Below are positions 33,531-42,968 of a stretch of 43,920 nucleotides of DNA, piece after piece; the first letter of the stretch is position 1, and every line of letters begins with the position of its first letter. The translations under genes were made by a program, and so were the position numbers. The notes beneath the pieces were generated by a model that made no database searches, was not told the DNA's origin, and saw only the letters and a program-made list of their open reading frames with translations. The stretch is from Acidovorax delafieldii (GTDB lineage: Bacteria > Pseudomonadota > Gammaproteobacteria > Burkholderiales > Burkholderiaceae_C): contig DFQQ01000029.1 of the NCBI GenBank assembly GCA_002377855.1, positions 1 through 43,920 on the forward strand, in the 5' to 3' direction.

Positions 33531-35264
33531 ATGACAACCCGAAAGCTGGCGCGCCTCGCGGCCCTGGCAATGTCCACCCTGGCCCTTACGGCATATGCCG
33601 AAGACAAAAAGAGCGTGACACCCGCCGAGATGAATTACCAGGCAGGCGCGTCCCCTTTGGCCAATCAGCCGATGTATCAAAGCACGAATCCCGCTGCGCC
33701 AAAGATGACGCAAGCCGAGTTCGACCGCGCGCGCCAGACGTACTTTGAGCGTTGCGCCGGCTGCCACGGCGTGCTGCGCAAAGGTGCCACAGGCAAGCCC
33801 CTCACGCCTGACGTGACCCTGCCCAAGGGCACGGACTACCTCAAGGTGTTCATCGCCTACGGTTCGCCAGCGGGCATGCCCAACTGGCAGACTTCGGGCG
33901 AAATGAGCGAGGCCGACGTCGACATGATGGCCCGCTACATCCAGCAAGATCCTCCCATGCCTCCCGAGTGGAGCATGGCGGACATGAAGAAGACCTGGAA
34001 GGTGATGGTGCCGCCCAAGGACCGCCCCACCAAGAAGATGAACGATTACAACATCGCCAACATCTTCTCGACCACGCTGCGCGATACGGGCGAAGTGGCA
34101 CTGATCGATGGGGATACCAAGCAGATCATCAACATCGTCAAGACCGGCTATGCAGTGCACATCTCGCGCACTTCGGCGTCGGGCCGCTACCTGTTCGTGA
34201 TCGGCCGCGACGGCCGCGTGAACATGATCGACCTGTGGATGGCCAAGCCTGACAACGTCGCTGAGATCCGCATTGGCCTGGAAGCCCGCTCGGTGGACAC
34301 TTCCAAGTACAAGGGCAAGGAAGGCGACTTCACGGACAAGCTGGCCATCGCCGGCGCTTACTGGCCCCCTCAGTTCGTCATCATGAATGGCGACACGCTG
34401 GAGCCCATGAAGATTGTCTCGACCCGCGGTATGACGGTGGACACGCAGGAATACCACCCTGAGCCTCGTGTCGCATCCATCGTGGCATCGCACTTCAAGC
34501 CCGAGTTCATTGTGAACGTGAAGGAAACCGGCAAGACCCTGATGGTGGACTACAAGGACGTAGACGCCCTCAAGATCACTGAGCTGGGTTCTGCCCGTTA
34601 CCTGCACGACGGTGGCTGGGATTCGACGAAGCGCTACTTCATGGTGGCTGCCAACAACAGCAACAAGATCGGCGTGGTTGATGCCAAGGAAGGCAAGCTG
34701 CAAGCCGTGGTGGACGTGGGCAAGATCCCTCACCCCGGCCGTGGCGCCAACTTTGTGCACCCCAAGTTCGGTCCTGTGTGGTCTACCGGTCACTTGGGTG
34801 ACGAAACCATCTCGCTGATCGGCACTGACCCCAAGAAGCATGCCCAGTATGCGTTCAAGGAAGTCGCCAAGCTCAAAGGCCCAGGCGGCGGCGCGCTGTT
34901 CATCAAGAGCCACCCCAAGTCGCAGCACTTGTACTCGGACGCTCCACTGAATCCTGATCCAAAGATCTCGCAGTCGGTGGTGGTGTACGACATCAAGAAC
35001 CTGGACAAGGGCTACACCGTGTTGCCAATCGCCGAGTGGGCTGGCCTGCCTGACGACGGCGGTGCCAAGCGCGTGGTTCAGCCTGAGTTCAACAAGGCTG
35101 GTGACGAAGTGTGGTTTGCCGTCTGGTCTGCCAAGGACAAGCAATCGGCCCTGGTGGTGGTGGATGACAAGACCCTCAAGCTCAAGGCCGTGATCAAGGA
35201 CCCACGCCTGATCACCCCCACGGGTCACTTCAACATCAACAACACGCAACACGACGTGTATTGA
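33531..35264 (+). CDS. nirS: Cytochrome cd1 nitrite reductase
   Basis: A 577-residue periplasmic enzyme reducing nitrite to nitric oxide in denitrification. The signal peptide ends near AYA|ED (residue 23). Heme c is held by Cys75-x-x-Cys78-His79 with Met116 as a ligand. Heme d1 is held by His210 in YAVHISR, and the active-site histidines are His359 (LHDGGWD) and His401 (PHPGRG), the counterparts of P. aeruginosa His327 and His369. AAGGAG (33520-33525) precedes ATG 33531. None of the heme d1 synthesis genes (nirE, nirF, nirJ and others), nirC, nirN or nor genes is in the window. It appears intact and functional. Confidence 0.97.
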   Translation: MTTRKLARLAALAMSTLALTAYAEDKKSVTPAEMNYQAGASPLANQPMYQSTNPAAPKMTQAEFDRARQTYFERCAGCHGVLRKGATGKPLTPDVTLPKGTDYLKVFIAYGSPAGMPNWQTSGEMSEADVDMMARYIQQDPPMPPEWSMADMKKTWKVMVPPKDRPTKKMNDYNIANIFSTTLRDTGEVALIDGDTKQIINIVKTGYAVHISRTSASGRYLFVIGRDGRVNMIDLWMAKPDNVAEIRIGLEARSVDTSKYKGKEGDFTDKLAIAGAYWPPQFVIMNGDTLEPMKIVSTRGMTVDTQEYHPEPRVASIVASHFKPEFIVNVKETGKTLMVDYKDVDALKITELGSARYLHDGGWDSTKRYFMVAANNSNKIGVVDAKEGKLQAVVDVGKIPHPGRGANFVHPKFGPVWSTGHLGDETISLIGTDPKKHAQYAFKEVAKLKGPGGGALFIKSHPKSQHLYSDAPLNPDPKISQSVVVYDIKNLDKGYTVLPIAEWAGLPDDGGAKRVVQPEFNKAGDEVWFAVWSAKDKQSALVVVDDKTLKLKAVIKDPRLITPTGHFNINNTQHDVY

Positions 35265-35275
35265 TGGCCCCATGC

Positions 35276-35300
35276 CACTGTGCGGCTTGCCCGCACAGTG
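35276..35300 (+). other. Hairpin directly after the nirS stop
   Basis: CACTGTGCGG (35276-35285) and CCGCACAGTG (35291-35300) form a perfect 10-bp stem with a 5-nt loop. It lacks a T tract and may protect the 3' end of the nirS message. Confidence 0.55.
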
Positions 35301-35339
35301 CGCAGAGGTATCAGAGCCCTGGCGTGAAAACCGGGGCAT

Positions 35340-35379
35340 AAAAAACGCCGCAGGGTATCAAGCCCTGCGGCGTTTTTTT
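35340..35379. terminator. Bidirectional terminator between nirS and upp
   Basis: A-tract, ACGCCGCAGGG, a 7-nt loop, CCCTGCGGCGT, T-tract. The symmetrical A and T runs let the 10-11-bp GC stem terminate both nirS (+) and upp (-), which converge here. Confidence 0.9.
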
Positions 35380-35422
35380 ATGCCCGGCGCCACGTTGGGG
35401 GCACCGGTGCGGTGCAGAAGCG

Positions 35423-36052
<630 letters not shown>

Positions 36053-36142
36053 GAGGGGCCTGAACGGGTGTAGATGTGACACGAAATTACAGGCGGTATT
36101 TTCTACCATCCGGTAAAACCCGCAGTGGTGATTCTTGCGCGG

Positions 36143-37117
36143 TCAATCGGCCAGAAATCTGGCGTAGCGGGCCAGGTCCACATTACCGCCGCTGATGAGC
36201 ACGCCCACGCGCTTTCCGCGCACGTCCACACCACCGTTGCGCACCCCCGCGAATGCCAGGGCGCCTGTGGGCTCGACCACCATCTTCATGCGTTCTGCAA
36301 AAAAGCGCAGGGCCTGCACCAACTGCTCGTCGGTGGCAGTCACCATGTCCTCTACGCCTTGCGCAATGATGGGGAAGGTGAGCTGACCCAACGCCTGGGT
36401 CTGCGCGCCGTCTGCAATGGTGTGGGGTGTCGGGATCTGCACAATGTGACCAGCTTTGAATGACTGCTGGCCATCGTTGCCTGCCTCAGGCTCAACGCCC
36501 ACCAGGCGGCAGCCCGGCGCCATCGCTTGCGCAGCCAAGGTACTGCCCGCCAGAAGACCCCCGCCACCCACGCACACAAACAGGTAGTCCAGCCCTGGCA
36601 CCTCGTGCAGCAACTCCATGGCTGCGGTGCCTTGCCCCGCGATGACGTGCGGATGGTCAAACGGTGGCACCAGCGTCATGCCGCGCTCTTGCGCCAAGCG
36701 GCGGCTGATGCCTTCTCGGTCTTCCGTGTAGCGGTTGTAGGTGACCACCTGGGCGCCGTACTCGCGCGTGGCGGCCATTTTGGAAGCAGGTGCATCTTCG
36801 GGCATGACGATCACTGCCGGCATGTCCAGCAAGCGGGCAGACAGCGCTATGGCCTGTGCGTGATTGCCGGCAGAGAAAGCCAGCACACCGCGTTCACGCT
36901 GCTCGGGTGTGAACTGCGCCAGCGTGTTGTAGGCGCCCCGAAACTTGAAGGCGCCTGTTCTTTGCAGGTTTTCGCATTTGAAAAAGAGCTGGGCCCCCGT
37001 GCTTTCGTCGGCACTGGTCGAACGCAACACCGGCGTCGCGTGTGCAATGCCCTTGAGGCGCTGCGCTGCGGCTCGGAGGTCGTCAAAGGTTGGCGCAAGC
37101 ATGCTGGCTGGGTTCAT
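36143..37117 (-). CDS. PLP-dependent threonine/serine dehydratase-type enzyme
   Basis: A 324-residue fold-type II PLP enzyme. The PLP lysine is in TGAFKFRGAYN and the phosphate-binding glycine loop in CVGGGGLLAGS. It has no C-terminal ACT regulatory domain, so it resembles catabolic threonine dehydratase (TdcB-like), serine dehydratase or threo-3-hydroxyaspartate ammonia-lyase rather than biosynthetic IlvA. ATG 37117 has an AGGA ribosome site just upstream. It is divergent from an amino-acid binding protein gene, so a role in using an imported amino acid is plausible. Confidence 0.9.
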   Translation of the reverse strand: MNPASMLAPTFDDLRAAAQRLKGIAHATPVLRSTSADESTGAQLFFKCENLQRTGAFKFRGAYNTLAQFTPEQRERGVLAFSAGNHAQAIALSARLLDMPAVIVMPEDAPASKMAATREYGAQVVTYNRYTEDREGISRRLAQERGMTLVPPFDHPHVIAGQGTAAMELLHEVPGLDYLFVCVGGGGLLAGSTLAAQAMAPGCRLVGVEPEAGNDGQQSFKAGHIVQIPTPHTIADGAQTQALGQLTFPIIAQGVEDMVTATDEQLVQALRFFAERMKMVVEPTGALAFAGVRNGGVDVRGKRVGVLISGGNVDLARYARFLAD

Positions 37118-37225
37118 GATGGTCCTTCGCGTAGCGCTGGGCGTTGACTGGCAGGGAACACCCAACATCATAGGCACTGCACGTGCCTGCGACCAGAAAC
37201 ATTGTGAAATGCCCGAAAACAGGGC

Positions 37226-37250
37226 GCCTGCAGCTATTAAATTTGATATG
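37226..37250. repeat. Partial copy 6 of the dispersed repeat
   Basis: GGGCGCCTGCAGCTAT followed 8 nt later by ATAT, matching one hairpin module of the family. It lies in the promoter region of the amino-acid binding protein gene; a -10-like TATACT follows at 37269-37274. Confidence 0.45.
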
Positions 37251-37310
37251 AATGAAGGGTGCGCTGGTTATACTGTGCGCTCCTTTTGCCCCATCTTTGA
37301 GTCCTCATTT

Positions 37311-38096
37311 ATGTACTTGTCTCGACGCATGTTTGCACTGGGCTGTGGCCTGGTGGCCTCGCTTGGTTTCACGGTGGGCGCACATGCCCAGAACGCGCAA
37401 ACCCCGCAGGGGCGCGAGTTGACGGTGGCCTCCAGCGCCACTTACGCCCCCTTCGCATTCGAGAACAAGGACAAACAGATCGTGGGTTTTGACATTGACA
37501 TCATCAATGCCATTGCCAAACAGCAGGGCCTCAAGATCAAGGTCATCAACACACCCTGGAGCGGGATTTTCGCGGCACTGAACAATGGTGACGTGGATCT
37601 GGTGATCTCCGGCGTCACCATCAACGACAAGCGCCGTCAAAGCTACGATTTCACGGCCCCGTATTTCGCAGCACACCAACTGATTGCCGTGCCCAAGACA
37701 AGCAATGTCGCCACCCTCAAAGACCTGAACGGCAAGAAAATCGCGGTGGTGAATGCCTCTACGGCAGACGACGTCGCCTCGCGCGAATTCGGCAAGACAA
37801 GCCCCAATATCCGCCGTTTCGAAAGCACGCCGCTCATCATCTCCGAGCTGGCCGGTGGCGGAGTGGACGCGGCCATTGGCGACAACGGCGTGATCGCCTA
37901 CCGCGTGAGCCAGAATCCCGCGCTCAAGACGGTGGAAGACCCCAGCTTCCCAGAAGAGGGCTTCGGCATTGTGGTGAAGAAGGGCGACAAGCCGCTTTTA
38001 GACAAGCTCAATGCGGGGCTGGCCGCAGTTCGTGCGGACGGTTCCTATGCCGAGATCTACAAGAAGTGGTTTGCCAAGGACTACAAGGCGCGCTGA
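37311..38096 (+). CDS. Amino-acid ABC transporter substrate-binding protein
   Basis: A 261-residue family 3 periplasmic binding protein. Signal peptide: MYLSRRMFALGCGLVASLG, ending near AHA|QN. The mature domain begins LTVASSATYAPFAFENKDKQIVGFDIDI, the usual polar amino-acid binding start, and includes DLVISGVTIND and FESTPLIISELAGGGVDAAIGD. ATG 37311 is used; ATG 37329 is possible. The permease gene follows after 154 nt with a terminator between them, so the binding protein is likely made in excess. Confidence 0.9.
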   Translation: MYLSRRMFALGCGLVASLGFTVGAHAQNAQTPQGRELTVASSATYAPFAFENKDKQIVGFDIDIINAIAKQQGLKIKVINTPWSGIFAALNNGDVDLVISGVTINDKRRQSYDFTAPYFAAHQLIAVPKTSNVATLKDLNGKKIAVVNASTADDVASREFGKTSPNIRRFESTPLIISELAGGGVDAAIGDNGVIAYRVSQNPALKTVEDPSFPEEGFGIVVKKGDKPLLDKLNAGLAAVRADGSYAEIYKKWFAKDYKAR

Positions 38097-38182
38097 TCGA
38101 CCATGGGGCGAGCTGGGCGCTTTTGGAGCGCGGGTCAACCGCTTTGGATAGTCCAGCCGTCACCACACCCATCTTTGCAACG

Positions 38183-38206
38183 CGGCCGCCTTTTGCGGCC
38201 GTTTTT
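38183..38206 (+). terminator. Intrinsic terminator between the binding protein and permease genes
   Basis: CGGCCGC (38183-38189), loop CTTTT, GCGGCCG (38195-38201), then a T tract. Partial read-through would give differential expression of the two genes. Confidence 0.75.
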
Positions 38207-38250
38207 ACTGGTTGAGCGCACGCCCTTCGGGGCTGGCGGCAGGAGGATCA

Positions 38251-39018
38251 ATGGAACCTGAGTTGTGGTTTGGCTGGTTTCGGCCCGACATTCTGGTGGA
38301 GTATCGCCAGCTGTTTTTGCACGGCGCATGGATGACGCTGGGCATGACCGTGGTGTGCGTGGTGCTGGGCGGCACGTGGGGGCTGGTGCTGGCCCTGGCG
38401 CGTCTGGCCCAGGCGCGGCACGCACCCTGGAATTGGGTGTGCCGCTTCTTGCTGCGCTGGCCGTCTACCGTGTACGTCAGTTTTTTTCGAGGCACCCCCC
38501 TGTTTGTGCAGATACTGCTGATGCACTTTGCCGTGATGCCGCTGTTCATCCACCCAGTGTCGGGGCTGCTGATCGATGGCGATCTGGCGCGCACGCTCAA
38601 GCAAGAGCACGGGGCCCTGATCTCGGGCATTGCCGCGCTCACGCTCAATTCCGCTGCATACATCTCGGAGGTGTTTCGCGCCGGCATCCAGTCCATCTCC
38701 AAGGGGCAGTTTGACGCCGGGCGTTCGCTAGGCTTCACGCCCATGCAGGTGATGCGCTATGTGGTGCTGCCCCAGGCGTTTCGGCGCATGCTTCCTCCGC
38801 TGGGCAACAACATGATTGCTCTGCTCAAGGACACCTCTTTGGTGTCTGCCATTGGCTTGGCCGAAATGGCCTACGCTGCCCGCACCGTGGCCGGCGCGTA
38901 CGCCAGGTATTGGGAGCCTTACCTTGCCATTTCGCTGGCCTATTGGCTCATGACGCTTGCGCTGACCACGGCGCTGCGCCGGCTGGAGTACCACCTGGCG
39001 CGCAGCGACCGCAGCTGA
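38251..39018 (+). CDS. Amino-acid ABC transporter permease
   Basis: A 255-residue inner-membrane permease of the HisM/GlnP group with about five helices. The family coupling block AISKGQFDAGRSLGF is seen here as SISKGQFDAGRSLGF, followed by LPQAFRRMLPPLGNNMIALLKDTSL. A strong AGGAGG site sits 4 nt before ATG 38251. No ABC ATPase follows; the next gene is on the other strand. The ATPase must be supplied from elsewhere in the genome. Confidence 0.93.
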   Translation: MEPELWFGWFRPDILVEYRQLFLHGAWMTLGMTVVCVVLGGTWGLVLALARLAQARHAPWNWVCRFLLRWPSTVYVSFFRGTPLFVQILLMHFAVMPLFIHPVSGLLIDGDLARTLKQEHGALISGIAALTLNSAAYISEVFRAGIQSISKGQFDAGRSLGFTPMQVMRYVVLPQAFRRMLPPLGNNMIALLKDTSLVSAIGLAEMAYAARTVAGAYARYWEPYLAISLAYWLMTLALTTALRRLEYHLARSDRS

Positions 39019-39088
39019 TGAATTGCGCCACCGCGAAGCGCCAGCGCAGTGGATGGCTCACAGAGCGGTCGGCCATGCGTGGCTGAGA

Positions 39089-39937
39089 TCAGCCCGCTGA
39101 GTCGCTGAAACGTTGCAGCGGAGTGAGCGCAGGAAAAGCCCCGGCCCGTTTTTGCTTCATGGCCGAGACCGATTCGCGCACGTGCTGGTTGCTCCAGATG
39201 GCGCCCTGCAGCCAGCCCATCTGGCGCAGGCTGTCTTCCACGGAATGGTCGCGGGCATAGTTCACGGCCTGCTTGGTGCCCCAGATGGCCACGGGGGGCT
39301 TGCTGGCAATTTCCTGCGCGCACTGCAGCGCGGCGGCGACCATGGCTTCCTGGGTATCGAACACTTCGTTGACCAGGCCATAACCCAGTGCCTTGGTGGC
39401 GGGCAGGCGGCGCCCGGTGTAAGCCAACTCTTTCACGACCCCCAGCGGAATGAGTTTGGGCAGGCGCTGCAGCGTGCCCACATCAGCCACCATGCCGATG
39501 TTGATTTCTTGAATGCAAAAGAAAGCATCCTGGGTTGCGTATCGGATGCAAGCGGCCGTCACCATGTCCACCGCGCCGCCGATGCAGCCGCCGTGGATGG
39601 CTGCAATGACGGGAATGCGCAGGTTTTCCAGCCGCGTGAACGTTGCTTGCATGTCGGTCAGCAGGTCGAAGATGGCTGCTCGCCCCTCGGGGCTCTGGTC
39701 GTCCATGGTGATGGCGCCGCCAAAGGTCTCCAGCGCCATGCCTGCGCTGAAGTGCTTGCCGGTGCTGCTGATGACCAGCGCCCGTGCCTCGCCTGTTTGG
39801 TGCAGATGGAGCAGAACTTCGTCCAGTTCGCGCCAGAAGGTCGGGTGCATGGTGTTCATGGCCTCGGGCTTGTTCAAGACCAGATGGGCCACTTGTTGGG
39901 TAATGCCAAGGGTGAAGCAGGTGAGGGCGATAGTCAT
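39089..39937 (-). CDS. Enoyl-CoA hydratase/isomerase family, dienoyl-CoA isomerase-like
   Basis: A 282-residue crotonase-fold protein. The CoA-binding segment is STGKHFSAGMALE, and the catalytic region GGCIGGAVDMVTAAC through QEINIGMVADVGTLQRLP matches delta(3,5)-delta(2,4)-dienoyl-CoA isomerase (ECH1). All three acidic residues expected there (Asp in GAVDM, Glu in QEIN, Asp in ADVG) are present. It would help oxidise odd-position double bonds of unsaturated fatty acids. ATG 39937 starts MTIALTCFTLG. It stands alone. Confidence 0.88.
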   Translation of the reverse strand: MTIALTCFTLGITQQVAHLVLNKPEAMNTMHPTFWRELDEVLLHLHQTGEARALVISSTGKHFSAGMALETFGGAITMDDQSPEGRAAIFDLLTDMQATFTRLENLRIPVIAAIHGGCIGGAVDMVTAACIRYATQDAFFCIQEINIGMVADVGTLQRLPKLIPLGVVKELAYTGRRLPATKALGYGLVNEVFDTQEAMVAAALQCAQEIASKPPVAIWGTKQAVNYARDHSVEDSLRQMGWLQGAIWSNQHVRESVSAMKQKRAGAFPALTPLQRFSDSAG

Positions 39938-39993
39938 GGCGTGTCACTGTAGGGCGCTTGACTGCGGGCGTTCGTCGCCTGAGCGACTTTCAA

Positions 39994-40050
39994 TGAAAAT
40001 GGCCGCCAGCGCTTTATTTGAAAGCGCGAGTAGCTCCTTTATTGATAGCA
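39994..40050. repeat. Dispersed double-hairpin repeat, copy 7
   Basis: GCCAGCGCTT, a short loop, AAAGCGC, then GTAGCTCCTTTATTGATAGC. Both modules are recognisable, one with two changes. It lies between the dienoyl-CoA isomerase start and the end of the glycine-rich protein gene. Confidence 0.7.
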
Positions 40051-40096
40051 AATTGGTCGGCCAGGCCGTACCACCTTTGCCGGCGGGTTCAGGGGC

Positions 40097-40927
40097 TCAG
40101 TCGCCACCGCCTCCGCAGCCACTGCCCCCACCATCGCCTCCACCGTCGCTTCCACCATCGCCTGTGCCTCCATCCGAGTTGCCTGCACCGCCAAAGTCCC
40201 CGGCACTCCCGGCATAGCCGCCATCCAAAAAATCGGTACCGCAGTGTGGCGACCCGCCTGCGCTGCCGTCGGCAGCGGTTCTGTCGGGGGCTCCCATCAA
40301 CCTGCAGTCCGCCACATAGCGAAAACCGTTGGGAATAGCGAATTTGGCGTCCAGCGCAAACAGCAGGGGCAGTCGGGTGGGCGCTTGGGGGTCAATCGAT
40401 TCTTCCTTGCACGCCCAGAACCAGGCGCGCCGCAGTCCGTCGTTATGGGTGCGTTTTCGTCCCAGGGCCTCGGCGGGGGTGTGGTGCAGGAAGTGGCCCA
40501 GCGCCTGGGCGCACCACTGCTTATAGGCCTGGGTGTGCAAGATGAATTCGTGCCACAAGGCGTCGACCGCCTGCGAGGGCATGGCGACAAACTGGCGCCG
40601 GCTGCGCATGCAGGCCAGGAAGAACTGGCGCAGGCCGCGCTCTACCAGTTCGCAGTCCTTGGCTGTCAGGTGGGGGTAGGTCTCGCGCAGCTTGCGCTGC
40701 AGGAAGCGGGGCAGCGGCGCTTCGCGGATGTAGCGTTCACGCAGCGCTTTGGTCCACTGCATTGCCAGCGCGAGTGTGGCCACCGTCAACAAAAAATACA
40801 GGGCCCAGTACCACTGTGGACGCCACAGGCCTGCCAGTACCCCGGCAAGGCCCAGCAACCAGACCGCGACGGCCACCCGCGCGGGAAGCCCTGCCCAGCG
40901 CAACAGCGCCATTTCACTCTGGGTCAT
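40097..40927 (-). CDS. Membrane protein with glycine-rich domain-like (GRDP) region and Gly/Asp tail
   Basis: A 276-residue protein. Two membrane helices occur at about residues 18-37 and 42-62. The central part (about 85-190) resembles the glycine-rich domain-containing protein family, with the motif VDALWHEFILHTQAYKQWC. The C-terminal ~55 residues are almost entirely Gly, Asp and Ser, with a single late Cys (SGCGGGGD). Similar Gly/Cys tails occur on TIGR04222-type membrane proteins. A GGGAGG site precedes ATG 40927. Function unknown. Confidence 0.72.
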   Translation of the reverse strand: MTQSEMALLRWAGLPARVAVAVWLLGLAGVLAGLWRPQWYWALYFLLTVATLALAMQWTKALRERYIREAPLPRFLQRKLRETYPHLTAKDCELVERGLRQFFLACMRSRRQFVAMPSQAVDALWHEFILHTQAYKQWCAQALGHFLHHTPAEALGRKRTHNDGLRRAWFWACKEESIDPQAPTRLPLLFALDAKFAIPNGFRYVADCRLMGAPDRTAADGSAGGSPHCGTDFLDGGYAGSAGDFGGAGNSDGGTGDGGSDGGGDGGGSGCGGGGD

Positions 40928-41345
40928 TTGCCCTCCCTTGTTGTGATCATTGTTGTTGTGTTGAGCGCGATTCCATTCCCGTCGCATGGCGGATCGGTGT
41001 CTGCCGTGGTCTTCCGTTTTCAACGCCCGCATGCACCTCCCTGATAACGGGACAAGGCGTTCTTCGTAGACCGTGTTCCCCCGGCTTTTTACTACCACCG
41101 CGCGGGCGAAGCGGCTTGCCCCGAAGGCAACTCATCAGCGTCTTGGCCGTCGCGGTCTGGTGTGTGCAGGCGCTTGAACCGTATGGGCTTTTGCCCGGCG
41201 GGCAGAACTGCTCGTGCGTCCACATCGCTCAGGGTCCGCGACGCTTTGCCGTTGGTGCGTGTGCCAAACGAGCGAGGCTCCACTGCCCGCACCGCCCCTC
41301 GCGCTCGATCGCGGCGCAAGGGGCCCGGTTGCGGGCGAGTAGCGT
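40928..41345. other. Gap of 418 bp with no convincing gene
   Basis: A minus-strand open frame of 75 codons (41092-41319) is possible, but it lacks a clear ribosome site and recognisable motif; its composition (many Arg, Ser, Ala) is typical of a chance frame in GC-rich DNA. No repeat, RNA gene or terminator was recognised. Confidence 0.4.
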
Positions 41346-42878
41346 TCAGCGGCGCTTGCCGCTGCCGCCGAAAAGACTGCCCAACACGCCGCGCAAAATT
41401 TCCTTGCCCAGTGTGGTGCCCATGGTGCGCACGGCCGACTTGGCCATGGTCTGTGCCAACCCATCGCGCCGCCCGCCGCGCGGGCCTGTGGAGCCGAACA
41501 GCACATCGTTGAGGCCGCCCAGCAGGCCCCCGTTGCCGTTCTCCGATTCTGCCGAGGCGGGTTTGCCGCCGCCGACAGTACCGGCTGTTTGAGCAGCGAC
41601 GTCCTCGGCGCGGCCCTTCAGTTTCTCGTAGGCGGACTCTCGGTCCACTGCTTTTTCGTACACGCCCGCTACCAGCGATTGCGCTACCAGCGCCTGCCGC
41701 TGCTGGGGCGTGATGGGGCCCAGCTGGCTAGCCGGCGGCAGCACGAACACGCGCTCGGTCACGCTGGGTCGACCCTTGGCGTCCAGAAAGCTCACCAGCG
41801 CCTCGCCCACCGCCAGTTCGGTGATGGCAGTTTCGATGTCCAGCCCGGGCTTTTGGCGCATGGTGGTGGCCGTGGCCTTCACGGCCTTCTGGTCGCGCGG
41901 GGTGAAGGCGCGCAGCGCATGCTGCACGCGGTTGCCCAGCTGGGCCAGCACGCTGTCGGGGATGTCGAGCGGGTTTTGGGTGACGAAGTACACCCCCACG
42001 CCCTTGGAGCGCACCAGGCGCACCACCAACTCGATGCGCTCGATGAGCACCTTGGGCGCCTCGTTGAACAGCAGGTGGGCTTCGTCGAAGAAGAAGACCA
42101 GCTTGGGCTTTTCGGGGTCGCCTATTTCGGGCAGCGTCTCGAAGAGCTCCGACAGCATCCACAGCAGGAAGGTGGCATACAGTCGCGGCGAGTTCATCAG
42201 CTTGTCGGCCGCCAGGATGTTGATCACGCCCTGGCCGTCCACCGTCTGCATGAAGTCTTCGATGTTGAGCATGGGCTCGCCGAAGAACTTGTCGCCGCCT
42301 TGCTGCTCGATCTGCAGCAGGCCGCGCTGGATGGCGCCCACGCTGGCCGAGCTGACGTTGCCGTACTCAGTGGTGAACTCCTTGGCGTTGTCGCCCACAT
42401 ACTGCAGCATGGCCCGCAGGTCCTTCAGGTCCAGCAGCAGCATGCCGTTGTCGTCGGCAATCTTGAACACCAGGTTGAGCACGCCCAGCTGGGTCTCATT
42501 CAGGTTGAGCATGCGGCCCAGCAGCAGGGGACCCATGTCGGAGACGGTAGCGCGGACCGGGTGGCCCTGCTCGCCAAATACGTCCCACAGCGTGGTGGGG
42601 CAAGCCTGGGGCGTGGGCAGTTCCAGGCCCCTCTCCTGGAGGACGGCGGCCAGTTTGTCGCCAATCTTGCCGGGCTGGCTGGCGCCCGTGAGGTCGCCCT
42701 TCACATCGGCCATGAACACGGGCACGCCGATGCGCGAGAAGTTTTCTGCCAGGGTTTGCAGGGTCACGGTCTTGCCGGTACCCGTGGCGCCGGTGATGAG
42801 GCCGTGGCGGTTGGCCAGGCCGGGCAACAGGTGGCATTCAGTGGCAGCGTGTTTGGCGATCAGCATGGGGTCGGCCAT
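41346..42878 (-). CDS. HerA-like ATPase of the DUF853 family
   Basis: A 510-residue cytoplasmic P-loop ATPase. Walker A is GATGTGKTVTLQTLAEN (about residues 30-46); Walker B is KLVFFFDEAHLLFNEAP (about 265-281). The segment SKGVGVYFVTQNPLDIPDSVLAQLGNRVQHALRAF is characteristic of the DUF853 group, relatives of HerA/VirB4-type motors. The C-terminal tail is Gly/Ser-rich, then basic. ATG 42878 starts MADPMLIAK. Its role is not known; it is not next to a NurA-like nuclease, so a HerA-NurA repair function is not supported. Confidence 0.93.
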   Translation of the reverse strand: MADPMLIAKHAATECHLLPGLANRHGLITGATGTGKTVTLQTLAENFSRIGVPVFMADVKGDLTGASQPGKIGDKLAAVLQERGLELPTPQACPTTLWDVFGEQGHPVRATVSDMGPLLLGRMLNLNETQLGVLNLVFKIADDNGMLLLDLKDLRAMLQYVGDNAKEFTTEYGNVSSASVGAIQRGLLQIEQQGGDKFFGEPMLNIEDFMQTVDGQGVINILAADKLMNSPRLYATFLLWMLSELFETLPEIGDPEKPKLVFFFDEAHLLFNEAPKVLIERIELVVRLVRSKGVGVYFVTQNPLDIPDSVLAQLGNRVQHALRAFTPRDQKAVKATATTMRQKPGLDIETAITELAVGEALVSFLDAKGRPSVTERVFVLPPASQLGPITPQQRQALVAQSLVAGVYEKAVDRESAYEKLKGRAEDVAAQTAGTVGGGKPASAESENGNGGLLGGLNDVLFGSTGPRGGRRDGLAQTMAKSAVRTMGTTLGKEILRGVLGSLFGGSGKRR

Positions 42879-42968
42879 TTGGGGGGTCCTCGGGTGAGGG
42901 AATCTCTGCACGCGTCGCGCGCCGTGTGCATCTGCGGTCTCAGGCGGTCTGCTGCGTTGCAAATGCTC

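Noticed and set aside
41092..41319. 75-codon minus-strand frame between the GRDP-like and HerA-like genes
   Set aside because: No motif, no clear ribosome site, and composition typical of random frames in GC-rich DNA.
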